DNA of 44,099 bases from Verrucomicrobia bacterium CG1_02_43_26 (GTDB taxonomy: Bacteria; Verrucomicrobiota; Verrucomicrobiia; Opitutales; CG1-02-43-26): the NCBI GenBank assembly GCA_001872735.1, contig MNWT01000025.1, positions 1-44,099 of the forward strand, read 5' to 3'. Below are positions 36,403 to 43,691 of the stretch, piece by piece. How positions within the stretch are numbered: the first letter of the stretch is position 1; each line of letters starts with the position of its first letter. Under the pieces are notes generated by a model that was given only the letters and a program-made list of their open reading frames with translations, was not told the origin of the DNA and searched no databases. Both the position numbers and the translations under genes were made by a program.

Positions 36403-37179
36403 GTGAGAAGACATAAGGATACCCCTTTCCCAAACAGAACACCCGTTCATGATACCACTTCCCCTTTCCCCGAACCCGGAGAATACTGGGAGGGCGCTAT
36501 GGGCGAAACCAAACTCGCACGCTGGCGAAAACACCTTTTCTTCAAACGCATAATCTGGCGCATCACCTTTGGCGGCGCGGAGACCATTAAGCGTTTGCTC
36601 GATATTATCATATCTGCTGCTGCCTTAATCGCTTCTACTCCTATCTTTATCATATTCTCTATTCTCATAAAACTCGAGGATCGCGGCCCCGTCTTCTTCA
36701 AACAACCTCGCGTCGGTAAGGGTGGCAAAATATTCCATATTTGGAAATTTCGCTCAATGATCATAAACGCTGAAAAACTACGGCAAGAATTAGATAAACA
36801 CAACGTTCACAAACAAAGTCAAATAACCTTTAAAATGAAGGATGATCCGCGTATCACAAAAATCGGCAAATTCATTCGCAAGTATTCCGTCGATGAAATT
36901 CCCCAATTCATTAATGTTTTATTAGGGGACATGTCACTCGTAGGCCCACGTCCTCCCATACTCAGCGAAGTTACTGCCTATAAGGCTTCCCAGTTGAGAC
37001 GTCTTCAGGTCAAACCTGGCATCACTTGTCTCTGGCAAATACAGGGACGTGGCAATATTGACTTCGAGGGCCAAGTGCGTCTAGACCTTCAATACATCTC
37101 TTCTCAAACCATCTGGACTGATATAAAGATTTTGATTAAAACCATCCCTGCCGTCTTATTCGGTCGTGGTTCCTATTGA
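36403..37179 (+). CDS. Polyprenyl-phosphate sugar-phosphate transferase (exopolysaccharide initiation)
   Basis: A 258-residue monotopic/bitopic enzyme that moves a sugar phosphate from a nucleotide sugar onto undecaprenyl phosphate to start surface polysaccharide synthesis. It has one membrane helix (about 66-88, LLDIIISAAALIASTPIFIIF) and the conserved cytosolic core: KLEDRGPVFFKQPRVGKGG, FHIWKFRSM, DPRITKIGKFIRKYSVDEIPQ with the catalytic Asp-Glu pair, GDMSLVGPRPP and KPGITCLWQIQGRG. Start is uncertain: GTG 36403 follows an in-frame stop and adds an N-terminal stretch containing YWEGAMGE, whereas ATG 36499 with a GGGAGGG run in front would give 226 residues. It pairs with the next gene, 45 bases away. 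Confidence 0.9.
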   Translation: MRRHKDTPFPNRTPVHDTTSPFPEPGEYWEGAMGETKLARWRKHLFFKRIIWRITFGGAETIKRLLDIIISAAALIASTPIFIIFSILIKLEDRGPVFFKQPRVGKGGKIFHIWKFRSMIINAEKLRQELDKHNVHKQSQITFKMKDDPRITKIGKFIRKYSVDEIPQFINVLLGDMSLVGPRPPILSEVTAYKASQLRRLQVKPGITCLWQIQGRGNIDFEGQVRLDLQYISSQTIWTDIKILIKTIPAVLFGRGSY

Positions 37180-37224
37180 TTCCTATAGCTTTCTTTGCTA
37201 TTGTACAAAACGTTACCTACTAGC

Positions 37225-38397
37225 ATGGATACTCTTACCCTCACGCTCCCCGATTGGTCTCGGTTTGATACGCTCGTCAAATCAGAGCTTCCTTACGCCT
37301 TATGGCAGGTGGGAGACCAACCTCTCCTCTACCACTGGCTGGATTACGCCGTGAACCAAGGCGCCACAAGGGTTATTATTTTATGCTATGATCGTCCCGG
37401 TTTCGTCAAAGAGTATATGGAGAAGGCTACTCTCTGGCCTATTAAATTTCATATCAAATCTATTCCCGCAGACTACAGGGAAAAGGATAGTCTTTGGGTC
37501 GCCAGCTTGCCTTATTCAAAAAACCCAAATCCTACCATCAATAGCGAGTGGGATTTACTAGACCACTGGTTCTTCACTTATAAAGAATGGTTTGATTATG
37601 TTTTTAATGATGAAAAATCCGAGCTGGGCACTCTGGCAATCGGTCGCTTTTGCTCAATTCACCCAACGGCCAGACTGCGCATGCCGATCTGGATAGGCGA
37701 CTACGTGTCCATCGGCCCGGGCTGCATCATCGGCCCCTATGCCAGCATTGGTGAGGGGAGCATCCTCGAGGGTCCCAGTTCTATAAAATACGCGGTCATC
37801 AGTCAGCAAACCTATCTAACGGGTAACACCGAACTCAACCACGCTTTCTTAATCGGTTGCATGTTGATTAATCTCAAATACAAAGCCTGTATTGAAAACA
37901 TCGATCCTCGTATCGCTAACCCTTTAGAGCGAGCTAAGGACAAACCGATTCTTATCGAGCGTTTCGGTGCCTTATTCCTCTATTTCTTGTTCCGTTTCAT
38001 GGCGCTTTTCGCCAAACGTAAGGAACGGCACGAATGGAAAGGCATCAATGGCCTTAATTATATCGAATACGATGGTTCCCTTTGGCTTGCTCGGCGTCAC
38101 TGGCTAAAATACGTCTGGTTAGGAAAGATGCGTCTGGTTGGTATCTTGCCTAGAACGGAATCTCAACTGCTAGAGCTCCCCAAGGAATGGCATAATCTGA
38201 TTTCTAAGATTCCGCCGGGTGTCTACGCTTACTCAGATTTGCACGGCTGTCACTCGGCTGAAAATGGTCAAGAACACATCCACGCCATTTATCAAGCTAT
38301 CCAAGCAGCTAACTGGATCACTTGGCGTGTCTTAAGAAACATTTTCTCCATTTTCAGAAAAAAACACATCTCACAGAAGCACGCTAAAGACGAATAA
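37225..38397 (+). CDS. Nucleotidyltransferase-like/hexapeptide-repeat protein with sugar-transferase-like tail
   Basis: About 390 residues from ATG 37225. The N-terminal part (to about 130) resembles a nucleotide-sugar pyrophosphorylase fold but without the GxGTR-type loop (WLDYAVNQGATRVIILCYDR). A left-handed beta-helix of hexapeptide repeats follows (about 150-210, IGDYVSIGPGCIIGPYASIGEGS), as in GlmU-like proteins. The last 130 residues parallel the end of a bacterial sugar transferase: GKMRLVGILPRTESQLLELPKEW and IPPGVYAYSDLHG align with GDMSLVGPRP and KPGITGLWQVxGR, but lacking the catalytic elements. The preceding gene encodes an intact transferase, so this may be a regulatory or scaffold partner in polysaccharide assembly. 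Function is inferred. Confidence 0.65.
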   Translation: MDTLTLTLPDWSRFDTLVKSELPYALWQVGDQPLLYHWLDYAVNQGATRVIILCYDRPGFVKEYMEKATLWPIKFHIKSIPADYREKDSLWVASLPYSKNPNPTINSEWDLLDHWFFTYKEWFDYVFNDEKSELGTLAIGRFCSIHPTARLRMPIWIGDYVSIGPGCIIGPYASIGEGSILEGPSSIKYAVISQQTYLTGNTELNHAFLIGCMLINLKYKACIENIDPRIANPLERAKDKPILIERFGALFLYFLFRFMALFAKRKERHEWKGINGLNYIEYDGSLWLARRHWLKYVWLGKMRLVGILPRTESQLLELPKEWHNLISKIPPGVYAYSDLHGCHSAENGQEHIHAIYQAIQAANWITWRVLRNIFSIFRKKHISQKHAKDE

Positions 38398-38412
38398 CTC
38401 TCCTCAGCCAGA

Positions 38413-39447
38413 TTAATTAACCCCTGCCAGATTCGCAGTTATTAACTCATCTCCCAGCGGTTTTCCCGTCATGAGATAATTCTGTACATAATCACGCACC
38501 GCTTCTTCTAATGGGTAAATTTCTTTATCATAACCGGTTGCTCTCAGTTTACTGATGTCCGCACAGGTATAATACTGGTACTTGGAGCGCAGTGTCTCTG
38601 GCATGTCGATAAACTCAATGTTCATTTTTTTATTCAAGGCTTTGAAGATCGCGCTTGCAAGATCAAGCCAGGTATGAGCTTTTCCGGATCCCAGGTTAAA
38701 GAGACCGTTCGCTTTATTGTTTTCGGCAAGATGAATCGTCATCTCCACGGCATCTTTCACGTATAGAAAATCGCGCATCTGCTCCCCGTCTTTGTACTCG
38801 GGTAAATAGCTTTTAAAGAGTTTTATGATTCCTGTTTCTTCTATCTGGCCAAACGCTTTGTGCACTACGCTGCGCATATCTTCTTTATGCCCTTCGTTTG
38901 GTCCGTAAACATTAAAATATTTTAGCCCCACCATCTGGTTTAACATCTGGTGCTTCCACGCAAACAAATCAAACATATGCTTGGAATAACCATACATATT
39001 CAAGGGGCGTAGCTTGCTGATGTCTTCATCTCTATCGTCCATGCCTTGCGCGCCGTCCCCATAAGTCGCGGCTGAGGATGCATACACAAAGCGCGCCTTG
39101 TTTCCCATTGCCCAACTGGCCAAATTTTTTGTGTACTCGAAATTATTTTCGATCAAGTACCGGCAGTTCTTTTCCGTTGTGCTTGAACATGCCCCTAGGT
39201 GGAATACCGTAGTCACATCCCTAAAGAGATTGCCGGAGGCATGCGAAAGCATGGCCATAAACTGGTCTCCTTCTAAATAATCCCGATAGCGCAGGGGCAC
39301 CAGGTTCTTAAATTTTTCATCGTGCCCAAGAAAATCGGTCACGTAAATATTTTCAATGCCGCGCTGGTTTAATGCCCATATCAGGGCGCTACCAATAAAT
39401 CCCGCCCCGCCTGTTACGAGGACAGCTCCTTTTGTAATATCATGCAT
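38413..39447 (-). CDS. hldD: ADP-L-glycero-D-manno-heptose 6-epimerase
   Basis: A 344-residue short-chain dehydrogenase-type epimerase. The dinucleotide fold starts VLVTGGAGFIGSALIWALNQRG and continues IYVTDFLG; the HldD-typical segments FRDVTTVFHLGACSSTTEKN, YASSAATYGDGAQGMDDRDE, the catalytic pair in NMYGYSKHMFD, and YFNVYGPNEGHKEDMRSV are present, as is RDFLYVKDAVEMT. It makes the L,D-heptose donor for the inner core of LPS, so the cell should have LPS. The start at ATG 39447 precedes the Rossmann motif by about 8 residues. Other heptose genes (hldE, gmhA, gmhB) are not in the window. Confidence 0.92.
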   Translation of the reverse strand: MHDITKGAVLVTGGAGFIGSALIWALNQRGIENIYVTDFLGHDEKFKNLVPLRYRDYLEGDQFMAMLSHASGNLFRDVTTVFHLGACSSTTEKNCRYLIENNFEYTKNLASWAMGNKARFVYASSAATYGDGAQGMDDRDEDISKLRPLNMYGYSKHMFDLFAWKHQMLNQMVGLKYFNVYGPNEGHKEDMRSVVHKAFGQIEETGIIKLFKSYLPEYKDGEQMRDFLYVKDAVEMTIHLAENNKANGLFNLGSGKAHTWLDLASAIFKALNKKMNIEFIDMPETLRSKYQYYTCADISKLRATGYDKEIYPLEEAVRDYVQNYLMTGKPLGDELITANLAGVN

Positions 39448-39462
39448 AATGAATGTGTCTTC

Positions 39463-40260
39463 TTACTTTTGCAAACGCTCAAGAGCAGATATCATGGTCT
39501 CTTCCATAATGTCCTGCAAGCCTCTTTCTCTCATTTTCTTGAGGGCTACTTCCGTACACCCACCCGCAGAGGTAACACTATCTCTTAACTGCTCCAGTGT
39601 CTTTCCGGATTGCGCTAACAACATACCTGTCCCTAACACAAGGTGATCCAGCGCGGGCAGTGCCATTTCAGGATCAAGCCCGAGTTTTTTAGCCGCTTTT
39701 ATATACGAATCTAAAAACTCCATAAAGATGCCAGGTCCGCTACCGAATAATATTGTAAAGGAATCCATCTGTTCTTCTTTCACTTGTAGTGCTGTCCCAC
39801 TGGGCATAACAATTCGTCTAAAGGGTTTTTGATCCACCGCTTTGGGTTCTTTCTCAAAGCAAAAGGTTGTTATACTGGCTCCTACTTCAGCTAGTATATT
39901 GGGCATAATGCGTATAATCCCTCTCGCGCTTGAGAAAAACTTAGCCAATTCTGCCAGGGTAACGCCTGCTAGCATAGAAACAAGTAGGTGATCTTTCACA
40001 AGTGGCGCTAGCTCTCCCGCCAGGCCTTCTAGATCTTTAGGTTTGCAGGCGAGTATGATGACATCCACTTTCTCTGCAAATTCTTCTAAATTTTTTGCGG
40101 TCTCTATCCCCGTCGCTTTCGCCAACATTCTTTCGCTTTCATGGTGCTTACTGATACAAACAATATCTTCCGGCTTATTCTCTTCGCTTGTAAGCATTCC
40201 TTTAACAAGGGCGCTTGCCATATTTCCAGCACCAATAATTCCAATTTTTTCTCTTTTCAT
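39463..40260 (-). CDS. proC: Pyrroline-5-carboxylate reductase
   Basis: Final step of proline synthesis: NAD(P)H-dependent reduction of pyrroline-5-carboxylate. The 265-residue protein begins with KIGIIGAGNMASALVKGML (nucleotide-binding loop), then DVIILACKPKDL, LVSMLAGVTLAEL, IIRIMPNILAEVGASIT and the C-terminal signature region LRDSVTSAGGCTEVALKKM, which matches the P5CR consensus (usually LRDxVTSPGGTT). The TSPGGTT loop is changed to TSAGGCT. The start overlaps the upstream sensor kinase gene by ATGA, an unexpected but clearly coupled pair. Confidence 0.93.
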   Translation of the reverse strand: MKREKIGIIGAGNMASALVKGMLTSEENKPEDIVCISKHHESERMLAKATGIETAKNLEEFAEKVDVIILACKPKDLEGLAGELAPLVKDHLLVSMLAGVTLAELAKFFSSARGIIRIMPNILAEVGASITTFCFEKEPKAVDQKPFRRIVMPSGTALQVKEEQMDSFTILFGSGPGIFMEFLDSYIKAAKKLGLDPEMALPALDHLVLGTGMLLAQSGKTLEQLRDSVTSAGGCTEVALKKMRERGLQDIMEETMISALERLQK

Positions 40261-41363
40261 AATGCTTCTTTGTTTAATGGTAATTTAATGGTAGCGCATG
40301 TGCCGCCTTCTTCTCGTGGATGAAGTTCCAGCGTCCCGCCTACGTTTTTGATAAAATGTTTTGCTAGTGTCAAACCGAGCCCACGGCCCACCCCTGCGTG
40401 CCTTGTCGAAAAGGGTTCGTATAAGGTGTCCAATAACTCCGTAGAGATACCTTTTCCCCAGTCGTTAATCTTTATCTGCGCAAACCCATCTTCTTGCTCT
40501 AAATCTATTTCTACTCTTCGGGCTTCATCAGCAACTTCGTCCCCATAGGACTCCCAGGCATTGATCAATAGGTTACTGATCGCGTTCTGCACCAGCTCCG
40601 GGCAGCTATTGATCATTACTCCGGCCGTTCCTTTACTATTAATAGGAATTTCCGTAGCGTTGGAGTGCTCTTCCATAAAATACTGTACGCCCATTTTTAC
40701 CAATTTCGCCAACAGGATATCCGAAGTCATATAATTTTGCGTGATCGATATCGTCCGCAATTTATTCACAATCTCCACCATCCGGTGGATCGCTTCATCC
40801 ATCTTTTCCATGTGGTAAATCGATTTCTCTTCTTGCGTATTTAAAATGCGCAAGAGGTCTAGGTGCCCTTTTATCCCGCCGAGCAAATTATTAATATTGT
40901 GCGCTATCCCTTCCGTAATAGAGCCAATGGCCACATTGCGGCGCGCTTCACCGAGTTCTTTTTGTAAATTAATATTCTCTTTATAAACCTTTTGTAGCTT
41001 TAACTGTGTCTTAATACGCGCCAGTGCTTCCTGGAATTCTATCGGTTTCGTAATATAGTCCACCGCGCCCACACTCAGGCCTTCAAGCTTGTGTTCTTTG
41101 GATTGTTTAGCCGTTATAAAAATAATTGGCGTAGTTGCCGTTTCTTCATGTGCCTGTAACTGTTTACAGATTTCCAGCCCATCACAGTCGGGCATCATTA
41201 CATCCAATAGAATCAAGTTCGGTTTCAATTGAAGCGCTTTTTCCACACCGGCAGCGCCTGTCATAGCTGTCTCTACGGTAAACCCTTCAAACGTCAGGTA
41301 TTTCTCTAATACCTGCAAGCTCACGGGTTCATCATCTACAACTAATATTAATGGGGGTTTCAA
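40257..41363 (-). CDS. Response regulator-histidine kinase hybrid (receiver first)
   Basis: A 368-residue cytoplasmic protein with no membrane segment. Residues 4-120 are a receiver with phospho-acceptor Asp54 (LILLDVMMPD) and Lys in ITKPIEF. A coiled coil (about 118-145) leads to a dimerisation helix with His155 in SITEGIAHNINNLLGG, the H-N-x-N-N variant of the H-box rather than the usual HELRTPL. The GHKL ATPase domain follows: N-box ELVQNAISNLLINAWES, G1 DWGKGIS, G2 GVGRGLGLTLAKHF. It probably phosphorylates itself or a partner after input at the receiver. The start at ATG 41363 is next to a long intergenic region with two large inverted repeats. Its partner is not identified. Confidence 0.88.
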   Translation of the reverse strand: MKPPLILVVDDEPVSLQVLEKYLTFEGFTVETAMTGAAGVEKALQLKPNLILLDVMMPDCDGLEICKQLQAHEETATTPIIFITAKQSKEHKLEGLSVGAVDYITKPIEFQEALARIKTQLKLQKVYKENINLQKELGEARRNVAIGSITEGIAHNINNLLGGIKGHLDLLRILNTQEEKSIYHMEKMDEAIHRMVEIVNKLRTISITQNYMTSDILLAKLVKMGVQYFMEEHSNATEIPINSKGTAGVMINSCPELVQNAISNLLINAWESYGDEVADEARRVEIDLEQEDGFAQIKINDWGKGISTELLDTLYEPFSTRHAGVGRGLGLTLAKHFIKNVGGTLELHPREEGGTCATIKLPLNKEAL

Positions 41364-41431
41364 AGCTATGGGAATCTATTCCTGAGAATAACGTCTTTTT
41401 CCCAAATTTCAAACTTTTAGAAACGATTCTC

Positions 41432-41488
41432 GTTTTGGTGATGATCACAACTCAAATGTTTTTTCAAACAGGTGAACATCACCAAAAC
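41432..41488. repeat. Imperfect inverted repeat, 17-bp arms
   Basis: The left arm GTTTTGGTGATGATCAC (41432-41448) and the right arm GTGAACATCACCAAAAC (41472-41488) are complementary except for one position. The loop is 23 bases. It lies about 70 bases upstream of the sensor kinase start. There is no strong T-run after the stem, so it is not a typical terminator; a protein-binding site or a repeat-family element is possible. Confidence 0.75.
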
Positions 41489-41532
41489 TATACTTAAATT
41501 CGTTACTTATTTTACTTGACTTTTCCGATTTG

Positions 41533-41600
41533 GCTAGCGTATAATCCTTTATTGCCAAAAAATGCTTGCAGCATGTCCCAATAAAGGATTATACGCTAGC
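41533..41600. repeat. Perfect 22-bp inverted repeat with nested hairpin
   Basis: The left arm starts GCTAGCGTATAATCCTTT (41533-41554) and its exact complement ends at 41600 (41579-41600). The 24-base loop itself contains ATGCT...AGCAT, a further 5-bp stem. Matching extends two more bases on each side after one mismatch. The arms include TATAAT in one orientation each, so promoter activity outward or inward is conceivable. Confidence 0.85.
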
Positions 41601-41782
41601 TAAATAAAATTTCCTCCTTATCCCCACCTTACCGCTTCGAGATACGGGCGGTGTGCTCGTAACGAGAGGAGTCGCTAAACGTGTCCACCAAAGCCTTGGC
41701 GTAGGCCGGGCCGAATCGCCAATATCAAATCATTCGAGAGATAGCTATTACCCTCGTTTGATGAAAAAAGATCCCGCTCTTA

Positions 41783-42871
41783 TCAGGAAACCGTCATTCC
41801 AATGTTGGACAAAATGCGCTCCAATTCTTCATGGCTCTTGTACTGTATCACAAGTTTACCTTTGCTTCCTTTGGCTTTCACTTCCACTTTCGTGGATAAA
41901 AATTTGGCAAGTTGTTGCTCAAGATCCCTAACTGCCGTCTCGTGTTGCACTTGGCGGTTTGTTTTAAAATCATTTCTTGAGGGAGATGTGCTTTTATAGG
42001 TCTTCACCGTTCGCTCAGCTTCCCGAACACTCATCCCTTGCTCAATAATTTTTCTCGCTAACAAAACACGGTGCTCGGATTCCGCTAAACTTAAGATCAC
42101 TTTCGCGTGGCCGACAGATAGGATCCCTTTTCCCAAATACCCTTGTATCTCTTTGTCTAAATTAAGCAATCGTAACGCATTCGCCACAGAGGCACGTCCT
42201 TTACCGACACGTTCCGCTACCGCTTCTTGCGTTAAATTAAAATCATTCATCAGGCTGGCGTAACCGAAGGACTCATCTATCGGGTTCAGATCCTCCCGCT
42301 GTAAATTTTCAATCAATGCCATCACCGCCGTAGAGGCATCCCCTGCTTCAATAATACGGGCCGGTATACGCGGGAGTCGTAAATACTCAAACGCCCGCAT
42401 GCGTCTCTCTCCTGCAATCAGGCTGTACTTGTCCCCTTGCTTGCGAACAATTATCGGCTGCAAAAGGCCTTCAGAACGTATACTCTCTGCGAGATCATGG
42501 ATCGTTTCATCACTAAATGCTTTTCTAGGCTGGTACGGGTTACGCTCTATCAGGGAAAGCGATAACTCTAAAAAAATCTCCCGGGGCTCTTCTTGTTCCA
42601 CAATAACCGTCTTTTCAATCATCTCGGGTGTCGAAATGGCTTTCTCTATAATCGCCTCTTCTACCTTAGGCGTACGTGAAGGCTTCTTCTTCGCTTGCTT
42701 CGGCTTGTTTATAGGAGCCTGCTTAACGGGCTTTTTCGCCACGGGAGGTCTCTTGGCAGCTTGTGCCTTCTTCTTGGTGTCTCCTTTAGTGGTCGCACCG
42801 GACATGCCTCCGGCGATTAAATTCCCTAAACCTCGTCCTAAACGACTTTTCGTTACCTTTTTAGATGCCAT
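41783..42871 (-). CDS. parB: Chromosome-partitioning protein ParB
   Basis: A 362-residue ParB/Spo0J protein. A basic N-terminal part of about 90 residues rich in Lys, Ala and Pro (KKKAQAAKRPPVAKKPVKQ) is followed by the CTPase/ParB core: LIERNPYQPRKAFSDETI, LLQPIIVRKQGDKYSLIAGERRMRAF and LIENLQREDLNPIDE (boxes I-III), the helix-turn-helix NLTQEAVAERVGKGRASVANALRLL and the C-terminal dimerisation region. It loads at parS sites near the origin and works with ParA. No parA lies beside it; the neighbours are a LysM protein gene 5 bases upstream and a non-coding repeat region downstream. No parS-like palindrome was seen. Confidence 0.93.
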   Translation of the reverse strand: MASKKVTKSRLGRGLGNLIAGGMSGATTKGDTKKKAQAAKRPPVAKKPVKQAPINKPKQAKKKPSRTPKVEEAIIEKAISTPEMIEKTVIVEQEEPREIFLELSLSLIERNPYQPRKAFSDETIHDLAESIRSEGLLQPIIVRKQGDKYSLIAGERRMRAFEYLRLPRIPARIIEAGDASTAVMALIENLQREDLNPIDESFGYASLMNDFNLTQEAVAERVGKGRASVANALRLLNLDKEIQGYLGKGILSVGHAKVILSLAESEHRVLLARKIIEQGMSVREAERTVKTYKSTSPSRNDFKTNRQVQHETAVRDLEQQLAKFLSTKVEVKAKGSKGKLVIQYKSHEELERILSNIGMTVS

Positions 42872-42875
42872 TGTA

Positions 42876-43490
42876 TCAATTTTTTTGTGGTATAAAAATC
42901 TTCTCCCCAGAGCGTAAACCCCTCGGATTGCCTATTTCATTAGCGACCTGCAGCTCATTCACGTTCGAATTATACTTATCCGCTATCTTGGAAAGGGTAT
43001 CGCCGGGCTGCACCGTATACTCAAAGCCTTCTTTTGCATAGGTCGCTGCCATTCCACCCTTACGGTCACTCTTTTTGGAAACTTGTTGAGATAGCCCGTC
43101 AATCGCAGCCTGCGTCTGTGCTGCCAACTTCTGTATCTGCTGGCTCACTTGCGTAATAATATCTTTTCGTTGGGCCTCGTTTAACGCCTTCCACTCCTTC
43201 TCCATCTCTTTAATCGTAACAACAAGCTTTTTCTGCTCATTTTGCACAAACACCAGGCTCCGCTTAAGCTCTGCTATATCTTTCTTTAAGGACTCGTTGT
43301 CTAAGCGCATTTGCCCCACACGGTAGCGTAGCTCTTCTACATCTTGCACCAACCCTGCCAACCGAGGGTCACTAGTTGCCTGGGTCTGCCGAACGGGCTG
43401 CTGGTAAAGCTCTGCACGGGCAAACTGTCCCAACGGAACAACATTTACGATAACTAATAATGTAATGGAAATAATGGTGCGCACGTGCAA
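42876..43490 (-). CDS. Exported LysM-domain protein with coiled coil
   Basis: A 204-residue envelope protein. A signal peptide (about 1-27, ISITLLVIVNVVPLGQFARA) is followed by a heptad-rich coiled coil (about 45-140; DVEELRYRVGQMRLDNESLKK), a linker, and one C-terminal LysM domain (about 158-203; YTVQPGDTLSKIADKYNSN, ending in LRSGEKIFIP), which binds peptidoglycan glycan chains. The coiled coil may oligomerise as in YbgF/CpoB-like cell-division proteins. It ends 4 bases before parB in the same direction, so a link between envelope growth and chromosome segregation is possible but unproven. Confidence 0.88.
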   Translation of the reverse strand: MHVRTIISITLLVIVNVVPLGQFARAELYQQPVRQTQATSDPRLAGLVQDVEELRYRVGQMRLDNESLKKDIAELKRSLVFVQNEQKKLVVTIKEMEKEWKALNEAQRKDIITQVSQQIQKLAAQTQAAIDGLSQQVSKKSDRKGGMAATYAKEGFEYTVQPGDTLSKIADKYNSNVNELQVANEIGNPRGLRSGEKIFIPQKN

Positions 43491-43625
43491 AATTCTTGGT
43501 TCAATAATCTTACAAAGTATAGGTTTATATCCCTACCTGGGTCAACGCCATAATACAACACATATTATCCCCTTCTCTTCACTCAAAACAATCCATCTCA
43601 AGCGATTATCGGGTTACACAGACAT

Positions 43626-43662
43626 AAAAAAACACCCCGCCTAACAACGTTAAAACGGGGTG
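43626..43662 (-). terminator. Rho-independent terminator
   Basis: CACCCCG (43633-43639) and CGGGGTG (43656-43662) form a GC-rich 7-bp stem around a 16-base loop. On the minus strand it is followed by seven T. It lies about 30 bases after the stop of the last minus-strand gene of the window and before the LysM gene, so it insulates the two. Confidence 0.85.
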
Positions 43663-43691
43663 CGACAAAATCGTTATCTTACACGATATAT

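Larger units (their letters stand above)
41364..41782. other. Non-coding region with large inverted repeats and a structured GC-rich tract
   Basis: This 419-base gap between the sensor kinase gene and parB contains an imperfect 17-bp inverted repeat (41432-41448 with 41472-41488), a perfect 22-bp one (41533-41554 with 41579-41600) and a GC-richer segment (about 41612-41720) in which several short nested stems can be drawn. The short open frames in it have no recognisable product. It may encode a structured RNA or be the remnant of a mobile element. Confidence 0.6.

Noticed and set aside
41641..41652. Resemblance to the 16S rRNA segment ACGGGCGGTGTG
   Set aside because: Only 12 bases agree with the reverse complement of the conserved 16S 3-prime region; the flanking bases diverge at once and no rRNA secondary elements follow.
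41653..41931. 92-codon plus-strand frame over the parB end
   Set aside because: It runs antisense into parB, and its first part lies in the stem-rich non-coding tract; the translation has no family-like pattern.
41783..42871. parS-like sites near parB
   Set aside because: Several CACGTG cores were seen elsewhere in the window (for example near 8107 and 44075), but none has the flanking symmetry of a parS palindrome.
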